From Macrotrachela quadricornifera (taxonomy: Eukaryota; Rotifera; Eurotatoria; Philodinida; Philodinidae): a stretch of 64,000 nucleotides of DNA. Position numbers and translations under genes: made by a program. The stretch spans positions 350,398 to 414,397 of the forward strand of contig JAJEKB010000937.1 of NCBI GenBank assembly GCA_022393335.1, given 5' to 3'. Numbering within the stretch: position 1 is the first letter of the stretch; every line of letters starts with the position of its first letter. Positions 27,974 through 40,617 of this stretch are shown in pieces. The notes under the pieces are model-generated. The model saw only the letters and a program-made list of their open reading frames with translations. It did no database searches and was not told where the DNA came from.

Positions 27974-30774
27974 ATGATTCGAAGTTTGAATGTACCAGCA
28001 GAGATATGTACTAATCAAGTAGGTGATTGATTAATAGAGATAAAAATCTAAGATATTTATCACTAGTTATTATCTATTCCGATTGATGGCAGATGGATAT
28101 GGGATGAAAAAAGAAAAGAACTTGTTTATGAAAGGTATGAATGGATAACTTTGAAGTTTTTATTAATTAAATGAATTATGATTAAAAGTCAAAATGGAAT
28201 ACATGAAGATAAAAAATTAAATTCAAATAAAATATTGAAGATTGATATAAGAACAGGCTTAATTAATTATCGAAAATATAATCGACCTTTACAATATATT
28301 ATTAAAACAAAAGATAATAACAAAATTACACTTATCGATGTTATTCGTTAGTTTACATTTATTTTGTTGTCTTATGATGGAAAAATATATATTTTATTTT
28401 ATTAGTATTATTTTCTATATGTCGAGATTAGATTCAATGTTGCAATTAGTGATGAAAAGACGCTTAGCAGGACTTTTCCTTTCTTGACCTAGAATTTTCC
28501 ATTATTCAAGCACAGCTTTAAAACTACAAAATTATCCGAATAATAAAGCATTTCTTATGTAGAAAGTTTTCTTTGTCTTTCTAATGATCCATTTTCACAA
28601 CATGCTGGAATAGAGAAGGATTTTCTTAATGTGAGTCAGCAAGGAATCTTATATACTAATTGTTTATGCTTCGTTTGAGCTCTTTGAGTACGTTTTCTAA
28701 TTATTTTCGAATGCATAGAATATAAGCAAGAATTTATTTTATTTTTAGAAGCATCACTTAATGTGATGAGTGAAATGTTTTATATACCAATTGAATTTGA
28801 AGAATATGTTCGGTACTAATTAATTTACTTAATTAAAGTGCAGAAAAATCTTGTTTTATTAAATAGAATGCCACAAGTACATGAATTTCTCTTATATTTA
28901 CTTAACTATTTTTATTGGTTTTTTGAAACAATGAATAATGCTTCGCCAAAACCTCAACAACATATGTAAACTAAATTTAAAAACTAAGAAAATTTGCTTT
29001 ATTTTTCTTTTAGAGATCGTTCACATATAGAAAAGAATCGAATTCGCATTGCATATGCTCATTTATTATCTGCTTTACGTGAACTCAGTTGTAAATATGG
29101 AATATTATTATTAGGTATTAATCTAAAAGATTATCATCATATGCGTAATGGCGAGTAAGAAATAAATTAAATAGAAAATAAAATATTTCAAAATATATAT
29201 TAGTCTTTTTTATTCATGTACGGAAATTGATCGAATTATATTTGAATCACTTTTTATTTTCTCTACATATTTTATTTGGATAACATTTTATCGACAATAT
29301 TTTGATTTAATTCGAATTGAATTAGCTCGGTAGATATTAAATATTTTTTATTTTTGTTTGATATATTTTCTATATTTAAGATTATTTCGTGCTAATGGTG
29401 ATATTCAAATGGTTAAAATTCCAATGACAGAAGTGAATAAATATAAATAAGAAATTTTTTTTATAAGATATAAAATAAATTTCTTCTTTGTATAGAGTTT
29501 AGAAGGTCGAATGAAAAATGATATATCAAACGATTCTATAGCTCGACATAAACTTGTTGATTGTACGGAAATTTTTTCAAAATCAATGGCTAAAAAATCA
29601 GCAATAGTTCAAACAAATGAAAATCATGATAAAAAAAGTTCTATACTTTCGAATGTAAATGAAATTTCTGATGATAGAAATTCATTGATTAAACAAAGTC
29701 GATTGAAAAGTCTTTTAGCAAAAGATTTCAATGGGTAAATTTCTAGTGTTTTTTTTTTATAATTATGATTAGTTGTTTGTATTATTAATTAGACAAGGTT
29801 TGATTTTTTATTTTTTGATTCTTATTAATTTTTATGTAACCGAATCAATAGAAGAAAAAAATGAAAATGATGAATTATATGCACATGAATTAGATGGACG
29901 ATCACCTTATTATCGTCAAAGACATAAATTACTTATTTCTCAACGTAAAAATCGTATTCGTGGTATTTTAACAAGACAATTAAAAAGTCGAAATCAAAGT
30001 CTTGCTGAAGAACAATATATTCGATTGAAAGGTATATTATTTTTAATTAGATCTATATTGAATTTAAAGTTTATTTAAAAGATAAAAAAATGAATGAACA
30101 AATAAATATGACAGAAATTGAAAATAAAATACGAGAAAGAGAAAGAATGAAACAGTAAATAAATTAAATTTAATATTATATTTTTTATCTTTTCTCAATA
30201 GAGAACGTCGTTCAATACAAAAATTACTCAAGTAAAATAATTTGAAAAATAATAAAAATTTAATAAAATTATATTTTATAGTTTTTCATCTTACAAAAAT
30301 TCATCAATTTTGTCTGCACCAGCTAATCCATTGGATGATTCTCATACGTGTGTATTCTATTCAATATAAATTTTTGCAAAAGTTAAAATATTTAGAATAA
30401 AAGAAAAACAAAAAAAAAATTTACTTAATATTCAATTTAAATTGATGGAAAAGTAAATTAATAATAGATTTTCTTGATATAAATATATATACGTATTAGT
30501 ATTGGTATTATTGGAAAACGTTATTCAAATTTTGATTTAATACGATTAACATTAAAACCTCATACTGAAGATAATATAATTATTCCTGCAGAATTTCTTG
30601 TAACTTTACCAGAAGAAATGTATGCTTATTTGATTAACTTAATTGAGATAAATGTTATGTATTTTAGAAATACAACGATACATCATCATGATCAAAGTAA
30701 ATACCACATTTAATCTACTAGATTGTTTATAAATGATTGTATTTTTAGCTATTGAGAGTAATCAAATGTCATAG
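27974..30774 (+). CDS. PPP1R36: PPP1R36-like protein (PP1 regulatory subunit 36 homologue)
   Basis: Seventeen small exons, phases consistent throughout: 27974-28018, 28067-28134, 28189-28346, 28749-28812, 28867-28965, 29014-29154, 29204-29329, 29381-29432, 29496-29734, 29793-30031, 30115-30154, 30202-30231, 30282-30347, 30396-30452, 30500-30619, 30668-30696, 30749-30774; 532 residues. The vertebrate protein is a poorly understood, testis-enriched PP1 partner. The match rests on the order of blocks: an early W-x-W-D-E-K-x-x-E segment, ITLIDVI, a Leu/Tyr-rich helix (EFLLYLLNYF), LRELSCKYGILLLGI with DYHHM, and then IFESLFIFSTYFIWITFYRQ...LARLFRAN, which follows the vertebrate FESLYTFCTY...GRLFRTN region. 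The C-terminal part (Lys/Arg-rich, possible coiled coil) is unlike anything I know. Weak points: the GTGAAT donor after 29432 and the 402-base intron 3. Confidence 0.75.
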
Positions 30775-32261
30775 AAAAACAAAGAAATAATTAATTCATT
30801 ATTTATTGAATATTAAACATGTCACTAAGATTGTTTTCAGACAACAAAATTAATATAAAATAGTTTGGTAGTATTATTATGATCAATCTAATCATCTACA
30901 CATATTTTTTCAATATATTTTCCTGTCAAATTAAATGTTAGAACAAAAGAAAAAATATAAGATGTAGCAATCTTTAATTGAAATCTTTATGTTTGTTATT
31001 GTTGATTTTCTTGATAAAACATATGATACATTTTTAAAATTCAATATCATTTATACTCAAGATCTGAAAACAAGAAGTAAAGGAAGAACATCCAGGCTTT
31101 TGACTATCTTGTGATATGAAATGTTGTTCAAGGACCATATCAAATGTGTGATATGTTTTCCACATTAACTACAAGCAATAGTCGTAGACAGAAAATTAGC
31201 CTGATTCAAAAATTCTTTTGTTTAATCACTTATGCTTCCTGTGCATACTAATTAATTACATACTAGCTATTGGGAATTCTTATGTAAGACATCCACATAG
31301 TGCCAGTGAGCCATCGAATGCGTAAACCAAGATAAAGAGTCGTTAGTGATTTGTCTAGGGTTATTCTCTATCTGGTAGTGTTGGTGTTCGAACAACGTAA
31401 TTACTTAAGTATAACGACTTCTGCAAACAAGAAACATTAGAACAATTATTTATAGCATAAGTAATCATATTTTAAGGACCCTTCCATTAGAAAATTGATT
31501 TTTGTTATGAAAAGATAAAGTAAAATCTTAAGATATATACATAGTAAAAACCAATGTGTATTAGACATTAAAAAATTTTCAAATCATGAACATAATCATC
31601 GTACAATGTCATTTCAATCGTCCATACTTCATTAATATCTTAATGAACGTCAGTAACACAAAAACTATATATAATTATAAATAATTCGACTTCTTCATGA
31701 TATTCAGTAAATGAATTGATGATAGTGAAAGATCTAATCGTAACGATGTTAGGATGAACGTCAATTATAAATAATACTTTATGTAAATTATTTAAATTTT
31801 TGGGATTATGTAAAATTTTCAACGTTTTGTCATGGTATTAATTGGTAAACAAAAATAAATTTTCTGATAGGTTGTCGAAGATTTTATAATTCACTAGTTG
31901 ACATAATTTGATCTTGATAATGTCCACAAAATACTGTATTACTATATTTCAGAAATTTCAGGTCATATATTCCTCATTCATTATATTTGTTTTTATTTTC
32001 CTTTGGAAAGAAGTATCATATGTGATAAACAGATCTTAAATTGAGTTAATTTATTTATTTTCTTAGTTCTGTAATTTATTTTTATCTTAAATAATATAAT
32101 ACTTTCTTTTTTAAAAACAACATCTATGTCATAATGATCGTTGGTCAATTGCTCAAAATTTATTCTACTTTAAACTATATAAAAAGACTTGCATGATACA
32201 ACGATGTTACATTAAAAATAAAAAATAAAAAACTACTTTTTTTTTTTGTTGAAAATGCATT
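30775..32261. other. Intergenic between convergent genes
   Basis: AT-rich sequence between the PPP1R36-like gene and the oppositely oriented desaturase. Both 3' UTRs must lie here. No further gene, RNA or repeat was recognised. Confidence 0.5.
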
Positions 32262-33485
32262 TTAACTATCTTTTGTTGTTGTTGAAAAATATTTTAAAGT
32301 TTGATAATTTCGATGCCAAATTGACCAAACACTTTCACATTTATATTCAATACCATTATTTTCTGCCCATTGTTTAAGGATTGGTCTTACACGTGCATAC
32401 TTATATTTAGGCATTGTTGGAAATAAATGATGTTCAAGTTGATATTGCATTCCACCCCATAACCATTCCATAAAAAAATTATCGCAACGAGCATCACAAG
32501 TTGTTTTAAATTGTGTTTCAACAAATGAATGATAAGAATCAGTGATCATTTCTTCACTTTGATGTGTTGCTGTAACAATAGCAGCGACAAGAAAACCACC
32601 AAGAAGAATAGAACCAAGAGCTACTTGCCAACCAAGCATATAAAGCCAAATGTAACTTGGTAGCATTAAAATAAGTTCAAAATAATTAAATGTACGAAAT
32701 GAATGTTGAATTGATTGCCATCGCCAACTTAAATATAAAAATGAATAAACAGGTACGAAATATAAATGTTGAAAATTTCGAAACCAAACATCTTTTTCTT
32801 TTGTTGGAAAAAATAAATGAAATATTGGATCATTTGCAACATCTGTATCAATTCCAACATTATTAGTATAGACATGATGAGTATTATGTTTATGAGACCA
32901 CCAAGTTGGACTAAAAGCATTAATAAAACCAGTTAATGTTCTACATAACCATCTCATCCATGTACCTCTTCCATGTGCATAATCATGTGCAATCCAACCA
33001 GCTTGTTGCATACCCAAACCAATAGCAAGTATAGCCAAGAGATTATAATTCCAATAAAAATGACAGAATGTACCAAATAAACACATTGCATAAACTGATA
33101 TATGATAGAATAATTCCCAAATTATTGATCGATTAAAATATCCATCATTAATTAAATTTTGCCGTAATTGTCGAAAAGAAAGTGTAAGATTAGTTGGTTG
33201 TATATATGGAAGTGTATATTGAGCATGAATAGAAGAACATGGTTTTAATCGAGATAACCGTTTAATGGCATCTTGACTATGAAGTGAATAAAAAGCATCT
33301 GTTGCATCTTTTCCATTTAAATTTTGAAGAATTTCTGTACCACCTGGATGTACATTCTGCCATTGAGTAAGGTCATACCACTGTCCATTAATATATAAAT
33401 GTAAACGATCACTATTGGTAAACGATATTGGGGTTTGATGTGTAGTTGTTAATGTCTGATGATTTGTCTCACCGTTAGGAGCCAT
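32262..33485 (-). CDS. Front-end fatty-acid desaturase with N-terminal cytochrome b5 domain
   Basis: A 407-residue protein in one uninterrupted exon. Front-end desaturases insert a double bond between an existing one and the carboxyl end of an acyl chain (delta-5/-6/-8, or delta-8 of sphingoid bases) in the ER membrane, taking electrons from the fused b5 domain. Visible: the b5 haem motif HPGG at 46-49; His box 1 HDYAH at 167-171; box 2 HKHNTHH at 198-204; and box 3 QLEHH at 349-353, where the Gln in place of the first His marks the front-end class. Hydrophobic stretches near 125-165 and 270-305 fit four membrane spans. Regioselectivity cannot be read from sequence. The absence of introns contrasts with the neighbouring genes and suggests retroposition, transfer or intron loss. 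Confidence 0.95.
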   Translation of the reverse strand: MAPNGETNHQTLTTTHQTPISFTNSDRLHLYINGQWYDLTQWQNVHPGGTEILQNLNGKDATDAFYSLHSQDAIKRLSRLKPCSSIHAQYTLPYIQPTNLTLSFRQLRQNLINDGYFNRSIIWELFYHISVYAMCLFGTFCHFYWNYNLLAILAIGLGMQQAGWIAHDYAHGRGTWMRWLCRTLTGFINAFSPTWWSHKHNTHHVYTNNVGIDTDVANDPIFHLFFPTKEKDVWFRNFQHLYFVPVYSFLYLSWRWQSIQHSFRTFNYFELILMLPSYIWLYMLGWQVALGSILLGGFLVAAIVTATHQSEEMITDSYHSFVETQFKTTCDARCDNFFMEWLWGGMQYQLEHHLFPTMPKYKYARVRPILKQWAENNGIEYKCESVWSIWHRNYQTLKYFSTTTKDS

Positions 33486-34081
33486 AATAAAATTGTAATG
33501 ATATAATGTTATAATATCACGACAAGTATCTCATAAAGTGAGAAGATGATCAGTGGCTTGGACAGGTCAGATTATTAACCTTATCAACCAATACCTAAAA
33601 AGTACAAAAACATCATAAACGTGGACGAAGCCAGAAAAAATGGTAATGGTGTGATGTGATAAAGCATATTTGAGAACAAAGAATAAGTAAATATTGGCTT
33701 TCTTATCACACAAAATTAGTCTCATTACTGACAAAGTGTCACCTTTTCAAAGAGATATGTTATATGAACTTTTAATACAGTTTTATCCTTAGAATAATTA
33801 TATAATTTTGAAAAAAAAGGAATATTTTACTGCCTCTATTTGACAAATTCAAGTAAATAAATCTTAAGAACGGAAAAAATACCACTTGTTATAAGGTATA
33901 AGCGATTCGAATTTTCAGTGAAAATTTTTTTTCTGCATTTTTTTTTGCGTTCTTTGATAGGGTGTAAGCTACTGATCATGACAAACTACTATTTAACCTG
34001 AGTAAATACATCCTTTCTATCGAAAAATACGAAATACGCGATGAATGTCGTTATTCAAGAAAAATACATATTTTTCGAAAT
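33486..34081. other. Desaturase upstream region
   Basis: AT-rich sequence that must contain the desaturase promoter. No clear motif identified. Confidence 0.4.
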
Positions 34082-34965
34082 ATGCAAAATTTATAATTTC
34101 GTTCTTTTTCTTCAGTTTATGAATATGATTCTTTTATATTCAGCATCAAAAACTCTATTGGTGGTAGCGCTTGTAATCACAGTGAGAGGACTAGGTATAG
34201 ATCACCTTTATAAAACTATTTACTTTTTCTATGTAAGTGATAAAGACAAATATTTTATCTCATTCGATTCATTATAATACTAGTCAAAAACCTACGCATC
34301 ATATTTATTTTCTTTCTTTTCTGTGTTAAAAAAAATATGTTTACTGAACTTTGACCCCATAAACCAAATTTTTGTCCGTATACTTCAACTTCCATTACCA
34401 AAACAAAATTAATATGTATGTATATTTTTACCGTTTCCAATAATTTCGATTTTCTTTGAATTTTCAGCTGAAATAAAAAGCATATTGATTTTTTGTCAAA
34501 AATAAAGATGAGAGAATTTGTGAAGAAAAATACATTAATTGATGTATTTATTAATATTGATTCCGAGTAGGATATTTTTATCACATATAAATTTTGTTTT
34601 GGTAATAGAACCTGTGATATACGGACAAAAATTTGGTTTATGGGGTCAAAGTTCACTAGACACATTTTTTTTCTCAACACAGAAAAGAAAGAAAATAAAC
34701 ATGATGCGTAGGTTTTTCGCTAGTATTATGATGAATCGAATGAGATAAAATATTTGGCTTTATCGCTTACATAGAAAAAGTAAATAGTTCTACAAAGTTG
34801 ATCTATACTTAGCCGTTTCGATGAGATTCGAAGCGCTACCACCAATAGAATTTTGAAGCTAGAATCAATTTAGCAACTTTTGTATATTCAGTTTTTGATG
34901 CTAAATCTGAAAGAATTATTTTCATAAACTGAAAAAAAAAAGAATAAAGTTGAAAATTTTGCATT
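34082..34965. repeat. Large imperfect inverted repeat (fold-back element)
   Basis: Left arm 34082-34411 and right arm 34589-34965 are reverse complements with scattered mismatches, separated by a 177-base spacer. Landmarks: AACCTACGCATCAT (left) against ATGATGCGTAGGTT (right), TTTGACCCCATAAACC against GGTTTATGGGGTCAAA, and TATTGGTGGTAGCGCTT against AAGCGCTACCACCAATA. The right arm is longer by about 40 bases because of one extra block. The mirrored ORFs, which share a YGQKFGLWGQSS peptide on opposite strands, are a by-product of the palindrome. Likely a non-autonomous fold-back transposon or a relict inverted duplication; no transposase or target duplication was identified. Confidence 0.85.
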
Positions 34966-37900
34966 GCTGACACCTTAAATTATTATCAGAAAAAAAACAT
35001 ATTTTGAGCTCATATTGTCAGTCTTTTCTCCGATTAATCATAGTTAGGAATCAAATCGAACTATTAAATATTTTAATCTAATCGATCTATCTATTTAAAA
35101 ATAAAATGGTTAAAAAGAATGATGAATAAGTAAATTATCTGAGACATTACAAACTCTTATCTAGTCTCTCTTAAATGAGTTTCATGTATCTTCTACATTC
35201 CATTTGGATCTTTATTCATCCAATTGAAAAAAAAAAGATAAATCTTCCTCTTTTCTCATATATATATATATAGATAGTCACCAACTAAGAAATTCATTCC
35301 AGAATAGTTATTGGTTGGAAAAATATTCATGTGACAGTCCAACTTAAACCAGATGATGAGTCAGATTTTATGAACATGAACACATACACATACTATAAAT
35401 TTATGATTAACCATTCGATGATATAGTAAATTCTTAAAAAGAAAACATAATCTGTACATATTTTTAGTATACATATAATATATTTTTTTATGTTACGAAG
35501 ATCTTAGTGAACAATCTTTTGATTGTAGTACTAAATATAAATAACCTGTGTGAATGTTATAAATTTGATAGAAATAAAAAAAAGCATCGATAATGGAAAT
35601 ATTAAAAATGCTGTTAGTACAGTTTCAACTCATCTTTTCGTCAACACTGAATGAATAATCTGCAGCAGTATACATATCGTTTTCGTATAAATAATTATTT
35701 AAAACTAAAGTATTATTCATGAAACTTTGGATGTTTCTAACGTTTTATAAGATAATTCCTCGGAAATCATTTTCATGATGCTAGTAAAGGTAAAGAATAT
35801 TTGCACCGGATGTAATGACAAATATTAGTATACAAATACCTCATTTAATTTATGATACAATTTGGAGAGAGACAGAAAGTGCTCATCGATTTTTAACTTT
35901 ACTTCTTTTTTCCAAAAAGACAGTAGTTTGACAAAGTATCTATTAGAATATGGAATGTTTAAAAAAATGATCGGCATTTTTATCATTGGTTTTCAAATTC
36001 TAAATATTTTTTCATGAACTTTAGGTACATAATTGATCAGATAATCAAGAAATGAATTATTCGAATTTAAATTACATAATTATAAAAGAATAAATCAAAC
36101 GAAAATATAAATTGAAAATATTATAAATCAAATAGCAACAAAAATATATCAAAACAAGATACTTTAAAATGATTTTCAATTCTAATTAATAATATTATTC
36201 AGATAAATGATAAATCTCATCTAGAATAATGAGAAGAACTTTTACTTACGTTAACAATACCTTGCCATTAAATTATACGATATATGTTGTATTATCGTGA
36301 ACAAGCATGTAACCTAGCAATATCAATCGATATTAACTTTTTTGAACTGAATGACATCTTATTTGAGTGAAGTATCCATGCAAAACAATTTTAAGACAAC
36401 TTTCTTATAATGAAAAGGTATATTCATATGTATAAGTTCCACATCGTGTGCATTAGTGGACCGTTTTATTAGAGTATATCAAACGAGGAAAAAATTTAGA
36501 TTTATATAAGATTCATCGTCAAAATCAATAAGAATAAAAGAAAATAATACTGTTATAGGAGTTTGTTGTATAATCGAACTTTTATATTTAAAAATATTAT
36601 CATTACGTGTTAAATTTGAAGTATCAATAAGAGCAACACATTTTTGAAGTAACAAAGGGAACTACCCTACCTATCATCTTGTTTTTTGATCGTACATATG
36701 CTCAAAAGATAGACTCTAGTGCGTTATTAAAAACTCTCAAACAGTTCGATTGACTAGGCCTTCTAAATGGAGAAATATGCTTCTCAATATCAGCAGTACC
36801 ATGATTATACAATATATACGGAATCCTGGTAGAATGCATTTAAATTAAAATTTATTTGAAATTCATTTGTAACAGGTGACAATTATTGATAATTAATGTG
36901 ATCTTATGTTTTCTTTTTATCTATGGTTCAATAAAAATAAATTTTTACAAAACTTCTAAAGATGACTTTAATACTTGTTCTTATTTCTTTATTGGAACAG
37001 TTAATGTCTCGTTTTTTATTCAACACAAAATTGAACTAACAGTTAGAAATGAAAAATATGTTTCTAATTTGTCAATTCAAATTTCTGATGTATTTCTTAT
37101 AAATAAAACATTATTATTTTTTTGTATCCCAAAGCTTTTAAATATCGAAAATGATATTCAATTTACAAAAACCAAACATTCATATTCCTTCTGTAAAACA
37201 CTTGATTCAAGATATTAAATCATTTCACGTTTAAAAAAAGTACATTGTTCAGTACCTTAAATAGTAGCGAGTATGTTCTGGATCTAGTTAATAATTCTTA
37301 TTCAAACTAATTTAAATCGACCTACAATATGTCATCAATTGAATCGATATATGACATAGATATGCTTCAGTTTTTTTTTCAGAAAAAAAACATGAGATAG
37401 ACTGGATTTGTTTATTAAATATACTGCAATTAATTCAAAAGATACCTGGAAGGATATTTTTGGAATACCTCTATATTTAAGATGAACATTTATTATAGAT
37501 TAAAAAAAAGAAAATCCGACTTCTTTTCAAGAAAAGAGGATAATGATATTAACTTTTTAAACTGTTTTCTATTGGATGATTTATGTTCCTTCGAACCGTT
37601 TTTGTAGAAAAATACATGAAATGTATATTTAAAATATTAGATTTCAATATTATAGATGAAACAAACGCCTTTCAGATAAGTGATGATTTTGAGTTCATAA
37701 GGATAGCTAACATTATTTTTGTTATCATGGTTGAATTCAACTATAATGCAATGAAGAAAATAAATCATTTTTAAAGATGATCAAAATATTATATAAAATG
37801 CGTCTCTCAATTTGACTATTTCTAACTTTCATTTTCGTTTAAGAGAAATGTTATTCTCATATTTTTTGAAAACTATACATCATCCAGTTGTTCTGCAGAT

Positions 37901-39720
37901 GCTGATGGCCTCAAAGAAACACTTTTACAAATGTTTAGTCTGATGAATCGCCACGTTCGTATATGCGGACATATTTACAGAGTGATTTAAATCATTATAA
38001 TTAATTTATCGTTTCTGAAATGAAGTTTTCCTTTCCTTCAAATATATTTTTTTTAATATTGATTGCCTTTGTTATTTCTCTTGTGTAAAGATTAAGATAT
38101 TCTATGGCAAACTATCGTCTTATCTTTTTTCTCTGTTTTGTAATGAAGCCTTTCGGTAACAAACTTTAGTTATGTTTTTATAGCTATATTGTTTATTAGA
38201 AATAACAACTAGTTTTCAAATTGATTTGGCTACTGGCTGGCCCAAAACACTTTTCAGACCAGTAAAAACTGGTGAGGCGCAACCGTTATGTAAAGTCGTT
38301 TGCAATTGACCAAAAGAAAAGGCATAAAAAAAACATTTGTTTCCATATTTTTTCTCATATTTTGTTCATCTTTAAAAAGAAATATGGCATTGTAGTCTTT
38401 TATATCTATAAATTTTCCCAAAGATAAATATATGATGTTTCTCTGGCGAGTAAAAATGGCTATCTACTCGATGCTCGATTGCTAATCTGCAAATTTTGGA
38501 ATTTTAACTTGGATTTCATACAGATAAACCTAATATGTCACTTTAAATGATGGTCCGAGCTCAAATCGGATCTGTAACAAACCATCAATTAAATAAATAG
38601 AGAGACTCATCTCAAGTAACACTATTTTGATCCTGTTTGCTATGAAATAAAATAAACTTCAATTAACAAAAATTCAAAGTTTAAAATAGGAGAAAATAAA
38701 ATTAGCAGTTTTTGAAATAATACAATTATTTGAATGAAAGAACTTAAACTTGCTCTAACTATATTTATTAGGATAAAATTATATTTCTAGAACATTATTA
38801 AATTCATTTTTGCCTTAACACTGACAAATACTAGTATGTATTTAGAAAATTTCTTTAGATCGGTAAAAATCGACGAGAGTTGGCACGTCGAACTTAATCC
38901 ATCGATCCATTCTGACTAGACTGAGTACAAGTTTGGATTACCTTTGTACATGCATCAAGTTTAGAAATTATTTTTGTGATATATGATTAAAGTTTACTTC
39001 GTATTTGTCTTGATAGTTCGAGTCAATCAAAAAAATTTTGATAATATGAACGATATATCATATTTTATCTTTGTATATTATAAGAAGTATATATTGAGAG
39101 TGTTCAAAGTGCAAATCTATTATTTAAAATAAAAGAAAAAGATTAATTTAAATGCTTTTCTTCCTAAAAATTGTGAATTTATTTATCATTTAAAAATAGT
39201 CTATTTCTCTAATCTCTTATTATTTTATTTTTTTTTTGTACTTTTGTTTCATATGAAAAGACATTTTATACTAAAGATTTTTATTTTTATTTCTAAATAC
39301 TATTTGTCTTTAAGATAAAATATATTTAGAAAAATCTTTATCTTCTGGTTAAAAAAACATATAATATCGACGAGAAATGTATGACTAAATATAAAAATTG
39401 TCCAATACGCTTAATAATAATCGGATTTTTATATTTACAATCTTTTTCCGAGATTTAATAAATATCTTCAAATGTCAGCGCCAAGCAGAATCTTGTTGAT
39501 AACCTATTCATTATTAATCTTCTTGGAATGATGACGTCTTTCCTGGTATTATTGACTAGAAAAGTGAATCTTTTATAAAGCAGCTATTGTTAATCATAAA
39601 CTCAGTCAAAATCAAAATATTTTACAGATCAAGAATTGTTATAGAATTATATAAAAACAAAACATTCGTTTAGTCATCTATTTCTTTTAATATCATCTAA
39701 AATAAACTACTGACTTGATC
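34966..39720. other. Gene-poor 4.7 kb region
   Basis: AT-rich, with no supported gene. The frames near 36886-37218 and 37583-37774 have somewhat protein-like codon use but no recognised motif (one is listed separately). Nothing in the rest is recognisable as a transposon, RNA gene or tandem repeat. Confidence 0.4.
36896..37218 (+). pseudogene. Possible gene remnant, unrecognised
   Basis: An open stretch of about 105 codons with mixed composition (several Cys, Lys/Asp/Asn, hydrophobic strands) ending at a TAA, without a clear start or family match. A second open stretch lies at 37583-37774. They could be decayed exons of one gene or chance frames in AT-rich DNA. Confidence 0.2.
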
Positions 39721-40617
39721 ATGCCAATACAAGTTACAAATATTATTTTGGATTCATTAATTATTGTATGTAGTGCATTTGTAGTATTAGTATCCATATC
39801 GATGATTTTGGTCATGATATTTCATAAATCTACTATTAAAGGTGATCAAATAGTTCATTTACTCAGTCTTAACATGTATATAAGTCTTTGTATTGGTTGT
39901 GCTATTATATTAGATATTTATTGTTATACTCTTTATGGTCATATTCATCTCAACATTTCATTTGATGGACAATGGTGTTATATTAAAGCTTATTTATTTT
40001 ATGTTAGTGGATGTGGCTTTTTTTATTCGTATTTACTTCAAGCAATTTATCGACTTTGCCGAATTGTATTTCATAGAAAACTATTTTTGCAATCTTTTAA
40101 ATTATATATATGGGGAATAGTTATTCAATGGTTCCTAAGTTTTTTACAAGTTATACCAGTTTTTTTACTTGGAACATTTGAATATCTTCCTCATGATTAT
40201 CATTGTCAAATAGCAATATATAATATACGTGGTTTAGTAATTGGTCTTGCACTTGTTCATATGATACCTGTCTCTTTGACAACAATTTGTTATATTTATA
40301 CAGTAATATATATTCAAAAAAGTAGGGCTATAGTAAAAAAAATTCGTCATCAAGCTAATAATCGTCGAGATTTTCTTGCTTTAACACGAGTGTTTGTACT
40401 TCTTGGTATTATTATTGCATCAAGTATACCAATGTTAGGTATCAGTTTATTTTTTCAATTTTCTGGATATCTTCCATATTGGTCAACTCAATTTCAATGG
40501 CTAACAGCAACTTTTTCAATGTGTATTGTTTCAGTAGTACTAATATTTATTTCACCTAATTTGCCAAAATTTTGGAAGCAACAGCATCAAACAAACAGAT
40601 TGATGGTTCCAAATTAA
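39721..40617 (+). CDS. Orphan rhodopsin-like 7TM receptor, intronless
   Basis: 298 residues from ATG 39721 in one exon (the frame is open slightly upstream, but this is the first ATG). Seven hydrophobic segments are visible; a Cys precedes TM3 (QWCYIKAY) and another lies in extracellular loop 2 (DYHCQIA), the usual disulfide pair. After TM3 the sequence is AIYRLCRIV, so the DRY motif is reduced to YRLCR. Intracellular loop 3 is short and basic. The end of TM7 (IFISPNLPKFW) lacks NPxxY. Very short N- and C-terminal tails. This is a divergent class A-like receptor; ligand unknown. An AATAAA follows at about 40683. Confidence 0.8.
   Translation: MPIQVTNIILDSLIIVCSAFVVLVSISMILVMIFHKSTIKGDQIVHLLSLNMYISLCIGCAIILDIYCYTLYGHIHLNISFDGQWCYIKAYLFYVSGCGFFYSYLLQAIYRLCRIVFHRKLFLQSFKLYIWGIVIQWFLSFLQVIPVFLLGTFEYLPHDYHCQIAIYNIRGLVIGLALVHMIPVSLTTICYIYTVIYIQKSRAIVKKIRHQANNRRDFLALTRVFVLLGIIIASSIPMLGISLFFQFSGYLPYWSTQFQWLTATFSMCIVSVVLIFISPNLPKFWKQQHQTNRLMVPN

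Noticed and set aside
28347..28748. Possible extra exons of the PPP1R36-like gene
   Set aside because: Open stretches are short and stop-ridden; skipping the region gives a clean in-phase join that matches the family order.
34255..34748. Two ORFs on opposite strands with near-identical peptides
   Set aside because: They are mirror images created by the inverted repeat arms, not two homologous genes.
38215..38300. Stem-like, GC-richer patch resembling a tRNA
   Set aside because: No cloverleaf with A and B boxes could be laid out. No tRNA, rRNA or spliced-leader gene was found anywhere in the window.
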